Source of the DNA: Nitratireductor aquimarinus
GTDB lineage: Bacteria; Pseudomonadota; Alphaproteobacteria; Rhizobiales; Rhizobiaceae
Assembly (NCBI RefSeq): GCF_046773475.1
Contig: NZ_CP177239.1
Coordinates: forward strand, 1,922,001 to 1,986,000
DNA: 64,000 nt
Direction: 5' to 3'
In this document: in pieces, positions 45,702-54,979 of the stretch
How the letters are laid out: every line of letters starts with the position of its first letter
Numbering within the stretch: the first letter of the stretch is position 1
Made by a program: the position numbers and the translations under genes
The notes under the pieces: model-generated
The model's input: the letters and a program-made list of their open reading frames with translations, nothing else
Told to the model about the DNA's origin: nothing
The model's database searches: none

Positions 45702-47054
45702 TTGCCCCTGCGTCAGCCAGCAGAACAGCGCATTAAGTTTTATTGCTTATGCTCGCCGCAGAACCGGCATTTCAGGCTCAGAATTCAGGGGCGCCCCATC
45801 TCGCTACGCGACATCATCACCAGCCAGCGCCAGGTGCTGCGGGACTACCTCGCCACGATCAGCGGATCGGCGGGCAGGCTCGTCTTTTCGCTCGCCTATT
45901 TCGTGATTCTGGCCAACAGCCTGTCCATCGCCGATTTCGGTCTTTTCGCCACGGCCTCCGCCGCCGGCGTGATGGTCGGTCGCATTCTGGCGCTTGGCTT
46001 CACCGCCACGCTCTACCGCATCGCCACCGTCAAGCCGCGCCTGCTCGGCACATACGCAGCCGGTTTCCTCATGCTAACGGTCGCTTCCCTGCCGCTCATC
46101 GCACTGGCGAGCGTGGCGCTCTATCTGGTGTTCTTTGCGGGCGACATGAAGGTTCTGCCCTTTGCGCTCGTCATCGCGTCCGACGCCATTGCCTGGCGGC
46201 TCACCGAAACGGTGATCGTGGTCAACAATGGCCTCAACCGTTTCGGCCGCGCCGCCGTCATTCTCATCGTCAGCGTCGGCATCCGCGCGCTGGCGGCCCT
46301 CCTGTTCACATTCCACGCGAGCAGCGACCTCCTCACCTGGACCGTTTTCTATCTCGCGGCAAACAGCGCGGCGCTCGTCTTCGCGCTCCTGTTCTACTGC
46401 CCCCGCCAGCGCCTGCGCCTGCAGAGCGCGCTCTATTGGCGTCGCCTTCCAGACGCGCTCTACGTGGCCGGCGCAGAAGTGCTGTTCTATCTGCAGATGG
46501 AGCTCGACAAGCTTCTGGTTCTTGCCCTCGGCAACCCGCAACTTGCCGGCATCTACGCCATCATCATGCGGCTGGTGGACCTGACCGCGATCCCCATCCG
46601 CTCCTTCTCCATGCTGCTCGTCCAGCGCATGATGCGCGCACCGGAAATGCTCAACCGCTGGAAACTGCGTCTTGGCATTGAGGGCGCGATCTTCGCCGTG
46701 TCCACGCTGGCGCTGGCGTCGCTTGCGGTGATCCTGCTGTTTTACCCCACGCTGCTGGGGCGCAATGTGGCCGAGGCAGCACCTCTGGTCATTCTGGCGC
46801 TTGCGGTTCCGGGCCTGCGCAACCTGACCGAATATCAGGCGGACCTGCTCTTTGCCCGCGGCCAGACCTTCATTCGCGCGGTCAATCTCGGCGTTCTGGC
46901 CCTGGGCAAGGCTGCACTTCTCTCGCTGGTTCTGAAAAACCTCACCGAGACACGGGACATCATTCTGTCGCTCAACGCGGTCTTCGCGGTGCTTTACGTG
47001 CTGTCGATGGTACTCACCTATCGCGCTCTGGCCAGACCGGCCAAACGCGTCTGA
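45702..47054 (+). CDS. Oligosaccharide flippase/polysaccharide export protein (Wzx, MOP superfamily)
   Basis: Would flip lipid-linked oligosaccharide units across the inner membrane. About 420-450 residues with 12 or so membrane segments from VFSLAYFVILANSLSIADFG onwards; the opening YLATISGSAGRLVFSLAYF and ADFGLFATASAAGVMVGRIL are typical. The start is uncertain: the frame has no ATG before the first membrane segment. TTG at 45702 is the first candidate, and the conserved part begins near SLRDIITSQRQVLRDYL (about 45810). Divergent from the Wzz-like gene and convergent with the glycosyltransferase operon, eight bases apart. Confidence 0.8.
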   Translation: MPLRQPAEQRIKFYCLCSPQNRHFRLRIQGRPISLRDIITSQRQVLRDYLATISGSAGRLVFSLAYFVILANSLSIADFGLFATASAAGVMVGRILALGFTATLYRIATVKPRLLGTYAAGFLMLTVASLPLIALASVALYLVFFAGDMKVLPFALVIASDAIAWRLTETVIVVNNGLNRFGRAAVILIVSVGIRALAALLFTFHASSDLLTWTVFYLAANSAALVFALLFYCPRQRLRLQSALYWRRLPDALYVAGAEVLFYLQMELDKLLVLALGNPQLAGIYAIIMRLVDLTAIPIRSFSMLLVQRMMRAPEMLNRWKLRLGIEGAIFAVSTLALASLAVILLFYPTLLGRNVAEAAPLVILALAVPGLRNLTEYQADLLFARGQTFIRAVNLGVLALGKAALLSLVLKNLTETRDIILSLNAVFAVLYVLSMVLTYRALARPAKRV

Positions 47055-47062
47055 TACTGACC

Positions 47063-47935
47063 CTAACCGATCACACGGCGCAGCGGTTCCAGGCTCGTCT
47101 CGGTGAAGGACTGAATGCCGATGGCCACCTGATAGGGCTCCATCCCGGCAATGAAACGCTCAATGCCGGTTTCATCCAGCTCCGGCCCCAGCCAGTAGAT
47201 GTGGCAGAGCGCGCGGTCGTCGTGGAAGTGTCCTTCCCCGTTCAGAACCTCATCCACATAGCGGCCATAGAGAATGCACTCCGAGAAACGGCGGTCGCTC
47301 GCCACCACATTGATCCACGGCCTGCCGTGAACCGTCTCGATACGCCTGAGCATGTCCAGCACGGTTTCGCGTCGCCATGCGATCAGTGTGGTGATGTAGT
47401 CATGGTCGCTGGTCTGCCCGGCAGGAAGGTCAAGCGCCCTGCCCGCATTGGCCAGCCAGTCGCGGTGCCCCATGTCCATCAGCGAATGCATGCCGTCGCT
47501 TTTGCGGTATAGCCGCATCTGGCCATCGCGCCAGAAATCGCCGCAGTCGAACGGCTTCAGGAACACGACGTCGGAATCGCAATAGACAAGCGCGTCTTCC
47601 GTCGCCTTTTCGGCAAAGGCGATGCGCCGCAATTGCTGCACATGCCATCCGCGCAGCGGCGCAAGCCGCGTGCTCAACCAGACATGGCGGCGAAAAAGAC
47701 TGGTCGGATCGCGCACCGCATGCAGCCAGGATGGCAGGAGATCGCGCTCGTCGACCACCACCCGGCGGTCCGTTTCCAGTGCGCGAAAACGCTCGACATC
47801 ATGACTGGCGACAAGCAGGTAATGGCGTGTGTAGCCGGTCACATACCGGTCCATACTCTCACACAACAGCCTGCATCGCTCGAAATCACCGGCATAGCTG
47901 GGCGTAACGATTGCGGCGTTCTGCTGCGCATCCAT
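47063..47935 (-). CDS. DUF6492-type glycosyltransferase-like protein
   Basis: 290 residues from MDAQQNAAIVTPSYAGDFER at 47935. GT-A-like fold signs: the N-terminal AIVTPSYAGDFERCRLLCES, the DxD-like DALVYCDSDVVFLKPFDC, and HDYITTLIAWRRETVLDML. Probably a sugar transferase of the polysaccharide cluster. It starts two bases after the WecG-family gene ends, as third gene of the minus-strand operon GT4-wecG-DUF6492. Donor and acceptor sugars are unknown. Confidence 0.75.
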   Translation of the reverse strand: MDAQQNAAIVTPSYAGDFERCRLLCESMDRYVTGYTRHYLLVASHDVERFRALETDRRVVVDERDLLPSWLHAVRDPTSLFRRHVWLSTRLAPLRGWHVQQLRRIAFAEKATEDALVYCDSDVVFLKPFDCGDFWRDGQMRLYRKSDGMHSLMDMGHRDWLANAGRALDLPAGQTSDHDYITTLIAWRRETVLDMLRRIETVHGRPWINVVASDRRFSECILYGRYVDEVLNGEGHFHDDRALCHIYWLGPELDETGIERFIAGMEPYQVAIGIQSFTETSLEPLRRVIG

Positions 47936-47937
47936 GC

Positions 47938-48720
47938 CTAACCCCCGCCTGCCTTGCCGCTCAGCTTCTGGCCAAGCACCCGCAGGAGAAACAGCGGATT
48001 GCCCACCACATAGCGCCGCCACAGACGACGCGGCTCAAGCCCCAGCCGGAACAGCCATTCAAGCCGCAGCCGGCGCATCCACAGCGGCGCGCGCGGCACC
48101 GCGCCGCTCAGAAAATCAAGAAGCGCGCCCACGGCAATCGGCACGGTGCAATGCTCAACCCCGAGCTTCCCGGCAATCCACAATTCCTGGCGCGGAACGC
48201 CCATGGCCACAAGCAGCACGTCCGGGCGGATTTCCTCCAGCCTGTCGAGGATGGCCTTCTCTTCCGCACCGTCAAAGTAACCGTCATGCAGGAAGACAAA
48301 TTCGTGTTGCGGCGCATGCTCTGCAAGCTTCTCGGCTGCGGCAAGCGCATTGTCGCGCCGCGCGCCAAGCAGGCCGACCGTCAGCCGGTCCTTCTGCCGC
48401 CTGAGGAATTCCGGCACGAAATCGGTGCCGTTCAGATTGTCGGGAAACGGCTCGCCGTAGAGCATCTTTGAAGCGATATCGACGCCAACGCCATCCGCCA
48501 GCACCAGAAAGTCCGGCAGCACCTGGCGAAAGCGCGCGTCCGCAACGGCCACATTGGCGTTGTGCGCATTGAGGAACGTCACCTGCGTGAAGCGCCGTTC
48601 GGCAATGCTTTCGGCCAGCATCGCAATTGCCGCGTCACGGCCAATTGCCGTCACATCCGTTCCCAGAATGTCGCGCCGCTCGGGCACCGGTGTGATCTTG
48701 TTCGGCGCATCCACGTTCAT
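47938..48720 (-). CDS. WecG/TagA/CpsF family glycosyltransferase
   Basis: 260 residues. Family motifs: TFLNAHNANVAVADARFRQV, VLADGVGVDIASKML, LNGTDFVPEFL, VGLLGARRDNALAAAEKL and LLVAMGVPRQELWIAGKLG. These enzymes transfer N-acetylmannosaminuronate or similar sugars to a lipid-linked acceptor at the membrane. The ATG overlaps the stop of the upstream GT4 gene (ATGA), so translation is coupled. Confidence 0.9.
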   Translation of the reverse strand: MNVDAPNKITPVPERRDILGTDVTAIGRDAAIAMLAESIAERRFTQVTFLNAHNANVAVADARFRQVLPDFLVLADGVGVDIASKMLYGEPFPDNLNGTDFVPEFLRRQKDRLTVGLLGARRDNALAAAEKLAEHAPQHEFVFLHDGYFDGAEEKAILDRLEEIRPDVLLVAMGVPRQELWIAGKLGVEHCTVPIAVGALLDFLSGAVPRAPLWMRRLRLEWLFRLGLEPRRLWRRYVVGNPLFLLRVLGQKLSGKAGGG

Positions 48721-49892
48721 GCGGCCTCGTTCTGCCGGCCAAAGCCAGACTGCTGAAGCCCGTGAAGCACGGCCTTGTCGAGCGCGTTGCGCTGCTCTTC
48801 ATGGAATGTCCGCCCGTCGAGATCGACGGGCGATCCGGCGGCACGCACCAGCGCATCCGCAAAGGCGCGCGGCTCGTCGGCAAGGGTGCAGTTCTCCGGC
48901 TTGTAGGAAATGCCGCGCAGCGCGCTCTGCGTGGCGACGCTCGGCAGACCCAGTTCAAAGGTCTCGATCGTCTTCAGCTGCACGCCTGTCCCGGCACGGC
49001 TGATAAGCGGGACCACCTTGCCCGACCGCACGAACTCCACCGCGTCGGGAACACGCCCGACAAAGGCGATGCGGGGGTGTTCCTGCGCCAGGCTCGCCGG
49101 CGCATCCCCCGCCACCGCAATACGAAAATCGTCAGGCAGGTGCGGCACAACCTGTTCCAGAAACCAGTCGAGCCCGATGCGATTGGGCGCCCAGCTCCAC
49201 GTGCCGATCAGCGCCGCGTCGTAATCCGCCCTGCGTTCATCGCCCGTCACCTCCACCGGCGCATGCGCCACCAGCGGCAGAACTGCCGAGCGCCGGTCAT
49301 CCGCCACGCCCAGAACCTGCCGGTCATCCTCGGAAAGCGTGTAGATGAAATGCGCATCGGCGCACAATTGCGCTTCCAGCGTTTTCAAAAGCTTCGCCTC
49401 ACGGCCAAACATGAAACGCGCAATGGGGCTGCGTGCGGCGCGCGCGCTCTGCTCGGCCGAAACATACTCCACATTGTGCGCCACATAGATGTTCGGCAAA
49501 TGGGCGAAAATCTCGCGGAATGCGCCTGCAAACTGCACGGAATTGAAGATGACGCCATCCACCGGACCAAGGCCATCGAGTGCGGCGCGCACCTGCGCCG
49601 GCGAGGCAAGCAGCATCTTGGCGGACGAGAACGTCATGTTGCGCGTCATTGCACGGGCAAGCCATCGCAGCTTCTGAAGACCGCCCGCCGCTTCGGTGCG
49701 CGGGTCCATTTCACCCAGAACGACCGTGTCGTCGGTAATGTTGCGCGCCTCACGTCCCTGCCAGGCAAAGCCCATGACGGAGACCCGGCACCCCGCGCGC
49801 GACAGCGCGCCGAGGATTGCCGCATTGGCAATCTCGTAGCCACTCTTGGGCGTCCCGTCGGGAACGATGGATGTCGCAAAGACCAGATGCAT
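48717..49892 (-). CDS. Family 4 glycosyltransferase
   Basis: 391 residues from MHLVFATSIVPDGTPKSGYE at 49892, with AGGAAA five bases upstream. GT-B fold: N-terminal domain (NAAILGALSRAGCRVSVMGF), AHNVEYVSAEQSARAARSP, and the C-terminal nucleotide-sugar domain with ALIGTWSWAPNRIGLDWFLE and the E-x7-E-like VVPLISRAGTGVQLKTIETF. First gene of a three-gene glycosyltransferase operon, divergent from the GT2 gene across a promoter with a perfect CtrA box. Confidence 0.87.
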   Translation of the reverse strand: MHLVFATSIVPDGTPKSGYEIANAAILGALSRAGCRVSVMGFAWQGREARNITDDTVVLGEMDPRTEAAGGLQKLRWLARAMTRNMTFSSAKMLLASPAQVRAALDGLGPVDGVIFNSVQFAGAFREIFAHLPNIYVAHNVEYVSAEQSARAARSPIARFMFGREAKLLKTLEAQLCADAHFIYTLSEDDRQVLGVADDRRSAVLPLVAHAPVEVTGDERRADYDAALIGTWSWAPNRIGLDWFLEQVVPHLPDDFRIAVAGDAPASLAQEHPRIAFVGRVPDAVEFVRSGKVVPLISRAGTGVQLKTIETFELGLPSVATQSALRGISYKPENCTLADEPRAFADALVRAAGSPVDLDGRTFHEEQRNALDKAVLHGLQQSGFGRQNEAA

Positions 49893-50011
49893 GCACTTTT
49901 CCTGTTTGGAACGTTCTGTCAAACAGCAATGAACTCTTCATTAAGGGAGAAGCCGGGGAAACACTTTTGGCGGGCATAACACCATTTCCCTGCCGCAAAA
50001 ACCTGCCGCAC

Positions 50012-50026
50012 TTAACGCCGCCTTAA
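50012..50026. promoter_or_regulatory. CtrA box in the divergent glycosyltransferase promoter
   Basis: TTAA-CGCCGCC-TTAA matches all eight fixed bases of the CtrA consensus. It lies 50 bases before the GT2 start and about 120 bases before the divergent GT4 start, in a gap with no gene. Confidence 0.6.
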
Positions 50027-50075
50027 TTGCCGCCACCGCTTATAGAGCGCGAAACAAGGGGGCATTGGCGGGATC

Positions 50076-51074
50076 GTGACGCAGGACAGGGCAGACAAGT
50101 CGGTTTCAACCGTCGCGCGAACGCCATCGCTGAGCGTGCAGGAGATCGAGTGCGTTGTCACCGTTCCCACCTTCAAGCGCCCCGATCAGATTCTCGACAC
50201 GCTCCATTCGCTTGCCGCCCAGAAAACCGCGCGCCCCTTTGCCATCATCGTGATGGAAAACGAGGCCGAAGCACACGAAGGCGCAGACGCTGCCGCGCCG
50301 CTCTTTGCCGATGGCACGTTCAACGGCCTTGTCATCATCGCCCACCAGCGCGGCAATTGCTGCGCCTACAATGCCGGCTGGGAAACCGCGCTGGCTGAAT
50401 TTCCGGCCTTTCGCTATCTCGCCGTCATTGACGATGACGAACTCGCCTCTCCGCACTGGCTTGAAAACCTCTGCGCGACGGCGGAGAAATTCGACGCCGA
50501 TATCGTTGGCGGCCCGCAGGTGCCGGCCTTTGAAAAGCCTGCGCATGAGCGCTGGGCGACCCACCCGGTCTTCGCCCCGCCCTATGATGAAACAGGCCCC
50601 GTTGCAGCGCTCTACTCCTCCGGCAATCTTCTTGTGACGCGCCGCGTTCTGGAATCAATGCCGCGCCCCTTCCTCGATCTTCGGTTCAACTTCATGGGCG
50701 GCGGCGATTCCGATTTTCTCAGCCGTGCGCGCCAGAAAGGCTTTCGCCTTGCATGGTCGGCGGAAGCGGAAACGCAGGAGATCGTGCCGGCGCGCCGGGT
50801 TGAACGCGACTGGATCCGCGCCCGTGCGCTGCGCAACGGCGTCATCTCCACACTGGTGGAAAAGAAGAAACGGGCGGACGAAGGCTTCGGCCGGCTGCGC
50901 GTCTTCGCCAAGAGCCTCGCGCTTCTGGCCCTCTCCCCGCTGCGTGGAGCCGCCCGGCTTGCAAAGACCGGCTCCATCTCCACCGCCATGTATCCCGTCT
51001 ATGTCGGTCTTGGCCGCGTCATGGCCGAATTCGGCTACGCGAACGAGCAGTATCGCGAGCCGGAAAAAAACTGA
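50076..51074 (+). CDS. Family 2 glycosyltransferase
   Basis: 332 residues from a GTG at 50076. GT-A fold: ECVVTVPTFKRPDQILDTLH, NAGWETALAEFPAFRYLAVI with the metal-binding DDDELASPHWLENL, and the later FNFMGGGDSDFLSRARQKGF. A short basic C-terminal region with a possible membrane-associated stretch (FAKSLALLALSPLRGAARLA) may anchor it. Part of the polysaccharide cluster; acceptor unknown. No polymerase or initiating transferase gene is seen nearby. Confidence 0.88.
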   Translation: MTQDRADKSVSTVARTPSLSVQEIECVVTVPTFKRPDQILDTLHSLAAQKTARPFAIIVMENEAEAHEGADAAAPLFADGTFNGLVIIAHQRGNCCAYNAGWETALAEFPAFRYLAVIDDDELASPHWLENLCATAEKFDADIVGGPQVPAFEKPAHERWATHPVFAPPYDETGPVAALYSSGNLLVTRRVLESMPRPFLDLRFNFMGGGDSDFLSRARQKGFRLAWSAEAETQEIVPARRVERDWIRARALRNGVISTLVEKKKRADEGFGRLRVFAKSLALLALSPLRGAARLAKTGSISTAMYPVYVGLGRVMAEFGYANEQYREPEKN

Positions 51075-51180
51075 CGGCCCTTGCCGCCAACAAAACGCTT
51101 CGCCGCTGTCGACTTCCCTTCGGTGATTGTGTAGCGGTCCCGCTCCCCTGACCGATCCACATCCCCCAAGGACATAAGCT

Positions 51181-52440
51181 ATGCGAGCGCTGAGCGGCGG
51201 CATCGACTTCGGCACGTCGAATTCAACAGCCGGTTTCATGGAAAACGGCCAGCCACGGCTCATCGAGCTGGAGCGTGGCGAGGTCACCATGCCGAGCGCG
51301 GTGTTCTTCAATTTCGAGGACAACCGCACCTATTTCGGCCGTAGCGCCATCTCCTGCTACACGGAAAATGCCGAAGGCCGGCTTCTGCGCGCCCTGAAAA
51401 GCGTTCTCGGATCGTCGCTGATCCACGAGAAAACGCGCATCAAGGCGCATTCCATCGCCTTTTCCGACATTATCGGCTCGTTCCTGCATTTTCTGAAGGA
51501 CAGCCTCGAAACCAATCTCGGCGGACCGGTCGACAACATCGTGCTCGGCCGACCGGTGCAGTTCGTTGATGACAATCCGGAAGCCGACCGCCGCGCGCAG
51601 GACGAGCTTGAAAAAGCGGCCCAGCGGCGTGGCTTCAAACACATCGAGTTTCAGTTCGAACCCATCGCCGCGGCACTCGATTACGAGCAGCAGGTCAGCG
51701 GCGAGGAACTGGCGCTGATCGTCGATATCGGCGGCGGCACGTCCGACTTTTCCGTCGTGCGCGTCTCCTCGGAACGCGCGAAGCAGGCCGACCGCAAGGA
51801 CGACATTCTTGCCAGCCACGGCGTGCATATCGGCGGCACGGATTTCGACCGCCTCCTGAGCATCGCCCATCTGATGCCGGAACTCGGCTACCGCACGCTC
51901 ACCAAGGACGGCAAGCGCCAGCTCCCCGCCGGATATTACATCGACCTTGCCACCTGGCAGCGCATCCACATGCTCTACACCAACAAGGCGATGACCGATC
52001 TCAGGCAGATCCGCTACGAAGCGGCCCAGCCCGAACTGGTGGAGCGCATGATCGACGTGGTTTCCAACCGGCAGGGCCATGCGGCCGTGGCCGAGGTGGA
52101 ACGGGCGAAGATCGCGCTGACCGACCTGACGGAGAGCGCCATCGAGCTTCCGCTCACCGAGGAGAAGCTGCATCTGCCCGTTACGCGCGACGAGCTGAAC
52201 GACGCCATTCGCGTCACCGTCGAGCGCGTTCAGAAGGCCGTGAGCGAAACCCTCGTCAATGCCGGTATCGGGCCTGAGCGGATCACCGCGCTGTTCCTCA
52301 CCGGCGGTTCGTCTGCCATCCCGCTCCTGCGCGAAAGCGTTCTGGGCATGCTGCCGGCCGCTTCCGTGGTCGAGGGCGACATGTTCGGCTCCGTCGGACG
52401 CGGCCTGGCCCTGGACGCCGGGCGCAGGTTCGGCGCCTGA
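51181..52440 (+). CDS. Hsp70-family protein of the YegD type
   Basis: 419-residue actin-fold ATPase without a substrate-binding domain. Motifs: phosphate-1 GGIDFGTSNSTAGFM, a middle ALIVDIGGGTSDFSVVRVSS and the adenosine motif LFLTGGSSAIPLLRESVLGM. YegD-type proteins are poorly characterised Hsp70 relatives. The start at 51181 follows AAGGACATAAGCT. It stands between the polysaccharide genes and proC, with no obvious partner gene. Confidence 0.88.
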   Translation: MRALSGGIDFGTSNSTAGFMENGQPRLIELERGEVTMPSAVFFNFEDNRTYFGRSAISCYTENAEGRLLRALKSVLGSSLIHEKTRIKAHSIAFSDIIGSFLHFLKDSLETNLGGPVDNIVLGRPVQFVDDNPEADRRAQDELEKAAQRRGFKHIEFQFEPIAAALDYEQQVSGEELALIVDIGGGTSDFSVVRVSSERAKQADRKDDILASHGVHIGGTDFDRLLSIAHLMPELGYRTLTKDGKRQLPAGYYIDLATWQRIHMLYTNKAMTDLRQIRYEAAQPELVERMIDVVSNRQGHAAVAEVERAKIALTDLTESAIELPLTEEKLHLPVTRDELNDAIRVTVERVQKAVSETLVNAGIGPERITALFLTGGSSAIPLLRESVLGMLPAASVVEGDMFGSVGRGLALDAGRRFGA

Positions 52441-52455
52441 GCCCACTCGTTCGGA

Positions 52456-52477
52456 CCGGGGCGCCAAAACGCCCCGG
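52456..52477 (+). terminator. GC-rich hairpin after the YegD-like gene
   Basis: CCGGGGCG-CCAAAA-CGCCCCGG, an eight-base-pair perfect stem, begins 16 bases after the stop codon. No T-tract follows, so termination by this hairpin alone is uncertain. Confidence 0.45.
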
Positions 52478-52546
52478 CCCACATCCTTCTGTTGCATTCG
52501 CCGTCCGCACGCGGCATTCCTCTCCCATCATCAAGGGAGAAGTTTC

Positions 52547-53353
52547 ATGGGCAAATCGGTCATTCTCGTCGGCTGCGGAAACATGGGTTACGCCATGCTG
52601 AAAGGCTGGATCGCGGCAGGCAAGCTCGCCTCCGGCGACGCCACCGTGATCGAGCCGAATGCGGACCTGCGCGCCCGCGCCGCAGCACTCGGCGTGACGG
52701 TTACCGACAGCGTCGACACGCTGGAGCAAGGCGCAGACATGATCGTGTTCGCCGTCAAGCCGCAGGTCATTCGCGACATCGCCCCCGCCTATGCCCGCTT
52801 TGCCGACAAGGCCACCTTCGTCAGCGTTCTCGCCGGCACCGGAACGGCCACATTCGAGGAAATTCTCGGCCGTCATGCCGCGGTCATGCGCTGCATGCCC
52901 AACACGCCCGCCGCCATCGGCAAGGGCATGATGGTGCTGTTCTCCAACCGCAATGTGAGCGACGGGGCAAAAGCCTTCGCCGGGGAACTGCTTGCCACCA
53001 GCGGCGCGGTCACCACCATCGACAATGAAGAGCAGATGGACGCCGTCACCGCCGTTTCCGGCTCCGGCCCGGCCTATATCTTCCACTTCATCGAATGCCT
53101 GACAGCTGCCGGCGAGAAGGCCGGCCTGCCGAAGGAAACCGCAAAGCTTCTCGCCATGCAGACAGTCTATGGCGCGGCCTGCCTTGCCAAAGAAAGCGAT
53201 GACGAGCCCGGCAAGCTGCGCGAGCAGGTGACAAGCCCGAACGGCACCACCGCCGCCGCGCTCTCCGTCTTCATGGATGAGAACCGCCTTCTCGATCTGG
53301 TAAGCGACGCCGTCGACGCCGCCAAAAAGCGCTCCATCGAACTGGGAAAGTAG
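52547..53353 (+). CDS. proC: Pyrroline-5-carboxylate reductase
   Basis: Last step of proline synthesis: reduces pyrroline-5-carboxylate with NADPH. 268 residues from MGKSVILVGCGNMGYAMLKG at 52547, with AAGGGAGAAG upstream. Family motifs: the Rossmann start, VFAVKPQVIRDIAP, MRCMPNTPAAIGKGMMVLFS, TAVSGSGPAYIFHFIECLT and LREQVTSPNGTTAAALSVF. The open frame upstream lies inside the YegD gene in another phase and is not coding. Confidence 0.94.
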   Translation: MGKSVILVGCGNMGYAMLKGWIAAGKLASGDATVIEPNADLRARAAALGVTVTDSVDTLEQGADMIVFAVKPQVIRDIAPAYARFADKATFVSVLAGTGTATFEEILGRHAAVMRCMPNTPAAIGKGMMVLFSNRNVSDGAKAFAGELLATSGAVTTIDNEEQMDAVTAVSGSGPAYIFHFIECLTAAGEKAGLPKETAKLLAMQTVYGAACLAKESDDEPGKLREQVTSPNGTTAAALSVFMDENRLLDLVSDAVDAAKKRSIELGK

Positions 53354-53367
53354 AGGATCGGCGCAGG

Positions 53368-53591
53368 CCCCTCATCCGCCTGCCGGCACCTTCTCCCCGC
53401 GTGCGGGGAGAAGGAAGAAAACCGGAAAGGAAAGCGCCAGCTTCAAGGCCCCCAAGCAACCCGCAAGGCACCACCTCACCTTCTCACCTCAACCGAGGAG
53501 AAGGTGATATTGAAGGTGACACGCCTTCCGGTTACGACGCGTTTCCTTCTCCCCGCACGCGGGGAGAAGGTGCCGGCAGGCGGATGAGGGG
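53368..53591. repeat. Inverted-repeat element (family C) after proC
   Basis: CCCCTCATCCGCCTGCCGGC plus ACCTTCTCCCCGC at the left is mirrored at the right (53545-53591), about 46 bases per arm, almost exact. Each arm also contains its own small palindrome (CTTCTCCCCGCNNGCGGGGA). The 130-base centre carries a degenerate internal copy (ACCTTCTCACCTCAACCGAG then GAGAAGGTG). No open frame. It fills the gap between convergent proC and the SAF-domain gene. Confidence 0.88.
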
Positions 53592-53607
53592 CGAGCACCC
53601 CACGCCA

Positions 53608-54927
53608 TCACCCTTCGCCGAACACCATCGCATCCTGCCGCGCCCTGAGCGCCACCAGCCGCGAAGCCGCGTCGGGCGCAACATTCGCATAGGTCAGAAG
53701 CGCGCCCTTCTTCACCGGGGCCGTCACCGTGCCGCCCTCAAGCAGCCCGCATGGCACGGCCTTCGCCGTGCGCGCCTCTTCCGCCGTCATGATCCACGAG
53801 CGGTAGGAATATTCGCCGATGGCGTCTAGCCGGTCGCCGGGCTTCAGATCCTTCTTCGCCACCGCACAGACTTCCGCAACCGGCCTGTCGAGCGGCACCA
53901 TGTCCGCCTTGTTGTAGAGCACGGCGCGCGCGCAGGTGAGCGGCACTTCCAGCGAGGTCAGGTGATAGGGCCGGAAGAAGGTGTAATACGGCCCCTCCCC
54001 GAGCTTCAGATCGTTCATGCGCTCGCGCAGGCGCGGGTGGTCCATCTCCGCCACCACGAACACGCCCGGCGCAACACCCTTGCCCACCGTGAAGTCGACA
54101 CAGCCCTTCTTCGAGAGCACGCCGCCATCGGCAATCGGGCAGAGAACGCTGGAAAGCTCCTCGCGGCTCGCCGCCGGGCCATGCATGCCCGGCCTGTCCG
54201 GCACGAGGCCCGTGGCATTGGCGATGGCCGCCATCTCCACCATCGTCTTGGAGCCGTCGACGAACTCGACCAGCATGCGCACATTCATGTTGCGCCGTTC
54301 CGCCTCCTCGGCGTAGTCGTCCGGCACCGCGTCGATGTTGAGCGGATTGTTCTTGCCCTTGCCGGCGGCAACGATGTCGTGCCCCATGGCCGAGACGAAC
54401 TCGATCAGCTCCATGCAGGAAGACGGCTCGTCGCCCGCGCCCAGCGAATAGGTGACACCCAGCCGCGCCGCTTCGCGCTTCAGATAAGCGCCGATGGTCA
54501 CATCCGCCTCGACATTCATCATGACGAGATGCTTGCCCGCCTCCATGGCCGAAAGCCCGATCTCCGCGCCCACCGCCGGCTTGCCCGTGGCGTCGATCAC
54601 CACGTCCACCAGATCGTTTTCGGAAACCAGCCGGGAATCGCCCGAAAGCGCCGTCTTGCCGGCGCGGATCGCGTCGCTGATCGCGCCTGCCGTTTCAGCC
54701 TCCACCGCGCTCCCGGCAGCGCGTCCGGCAATCTCGATGGCCTTTGCCGCGCGTTCGGGCCGTGTGTCGGCAATGGCCGCCACCTCGATGCCCTTCATGC
54801 GCGCCACCTGCGTGACGATGTCCGTGCCCATCTCGCCGCAGCCGATCAGGCCGATGCGCACCGGCCGCCCCTCTTCCGCCCGCTGCTCAAGATCGCGCGC
54901 GAGACCCGTAAGCGCCACATTCGTCAT
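53608..54927 (-). CDS. NAD(P)-dependent oxidoreductase with C-terminal SAF domain
   Basis: 439 residues. An N-terminal Rossmann domain (RIGLIGCGEMGTDIVTQVAR) and a homoserine-dehydrogenase-like catalytic part (NMNVRMLVEFVDGSKTMVEM, DFTVGKGVAPGVFVVAEM) are followed by a SAF/AFP-like domain (EVCAVAKKDLKPGDRLDAIG to the end). This layout is often labelled homoserine dehydrogenase, but the enzyme is not ThrA-like in its C-terminal half. It is next to, and on the same strand as, the Lrp gene but probably separate. Substrate unknown. Confidence 0.8.
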   Translation of the reverse strand: MTNVALTGLARDLEQRAEEGRPVRIGLIGCGEMGTDIVTQVARMKGIEVAAIADTRPERAAKAIEIAGRAAGSAVEAETAGAISDAIRAGKTALSGDSRLVSENDLVDVVIDATGKPAVGAEIGLSAMEAGKHLVMMNVEADVTIGAYLKREAARLGVTYSLGAGDEPSSCMELIEFVSAMGHDIVAAGKGKNNPLNIDAVPDDYAEEAERRNMNVRMLVEFVDGSKTMVEMAAIANATGLVPDRPGMHGPAASREELSSVLCPIADGGVLSKKGCVDFTVGKGVAPGVFVVAEMDHPRLRERMNDLKLGEGPYYTFFRPYHLTSLEVPLTCARAVLYNKADMVPLDRPVAEVCAVAKKDLKPGDRLDAIGEYSYRSWIMTAEEARTAKAVPCGLLEGGTVTAPVKKGALLTYANVAPDAASRLVALRARQDAMVFGEG

Positions 54928-54979
54928 CCGATGTCCTCCTCGTTTGGCGACCGAGATAGAAGCGGCCCTGCGCGGTATG

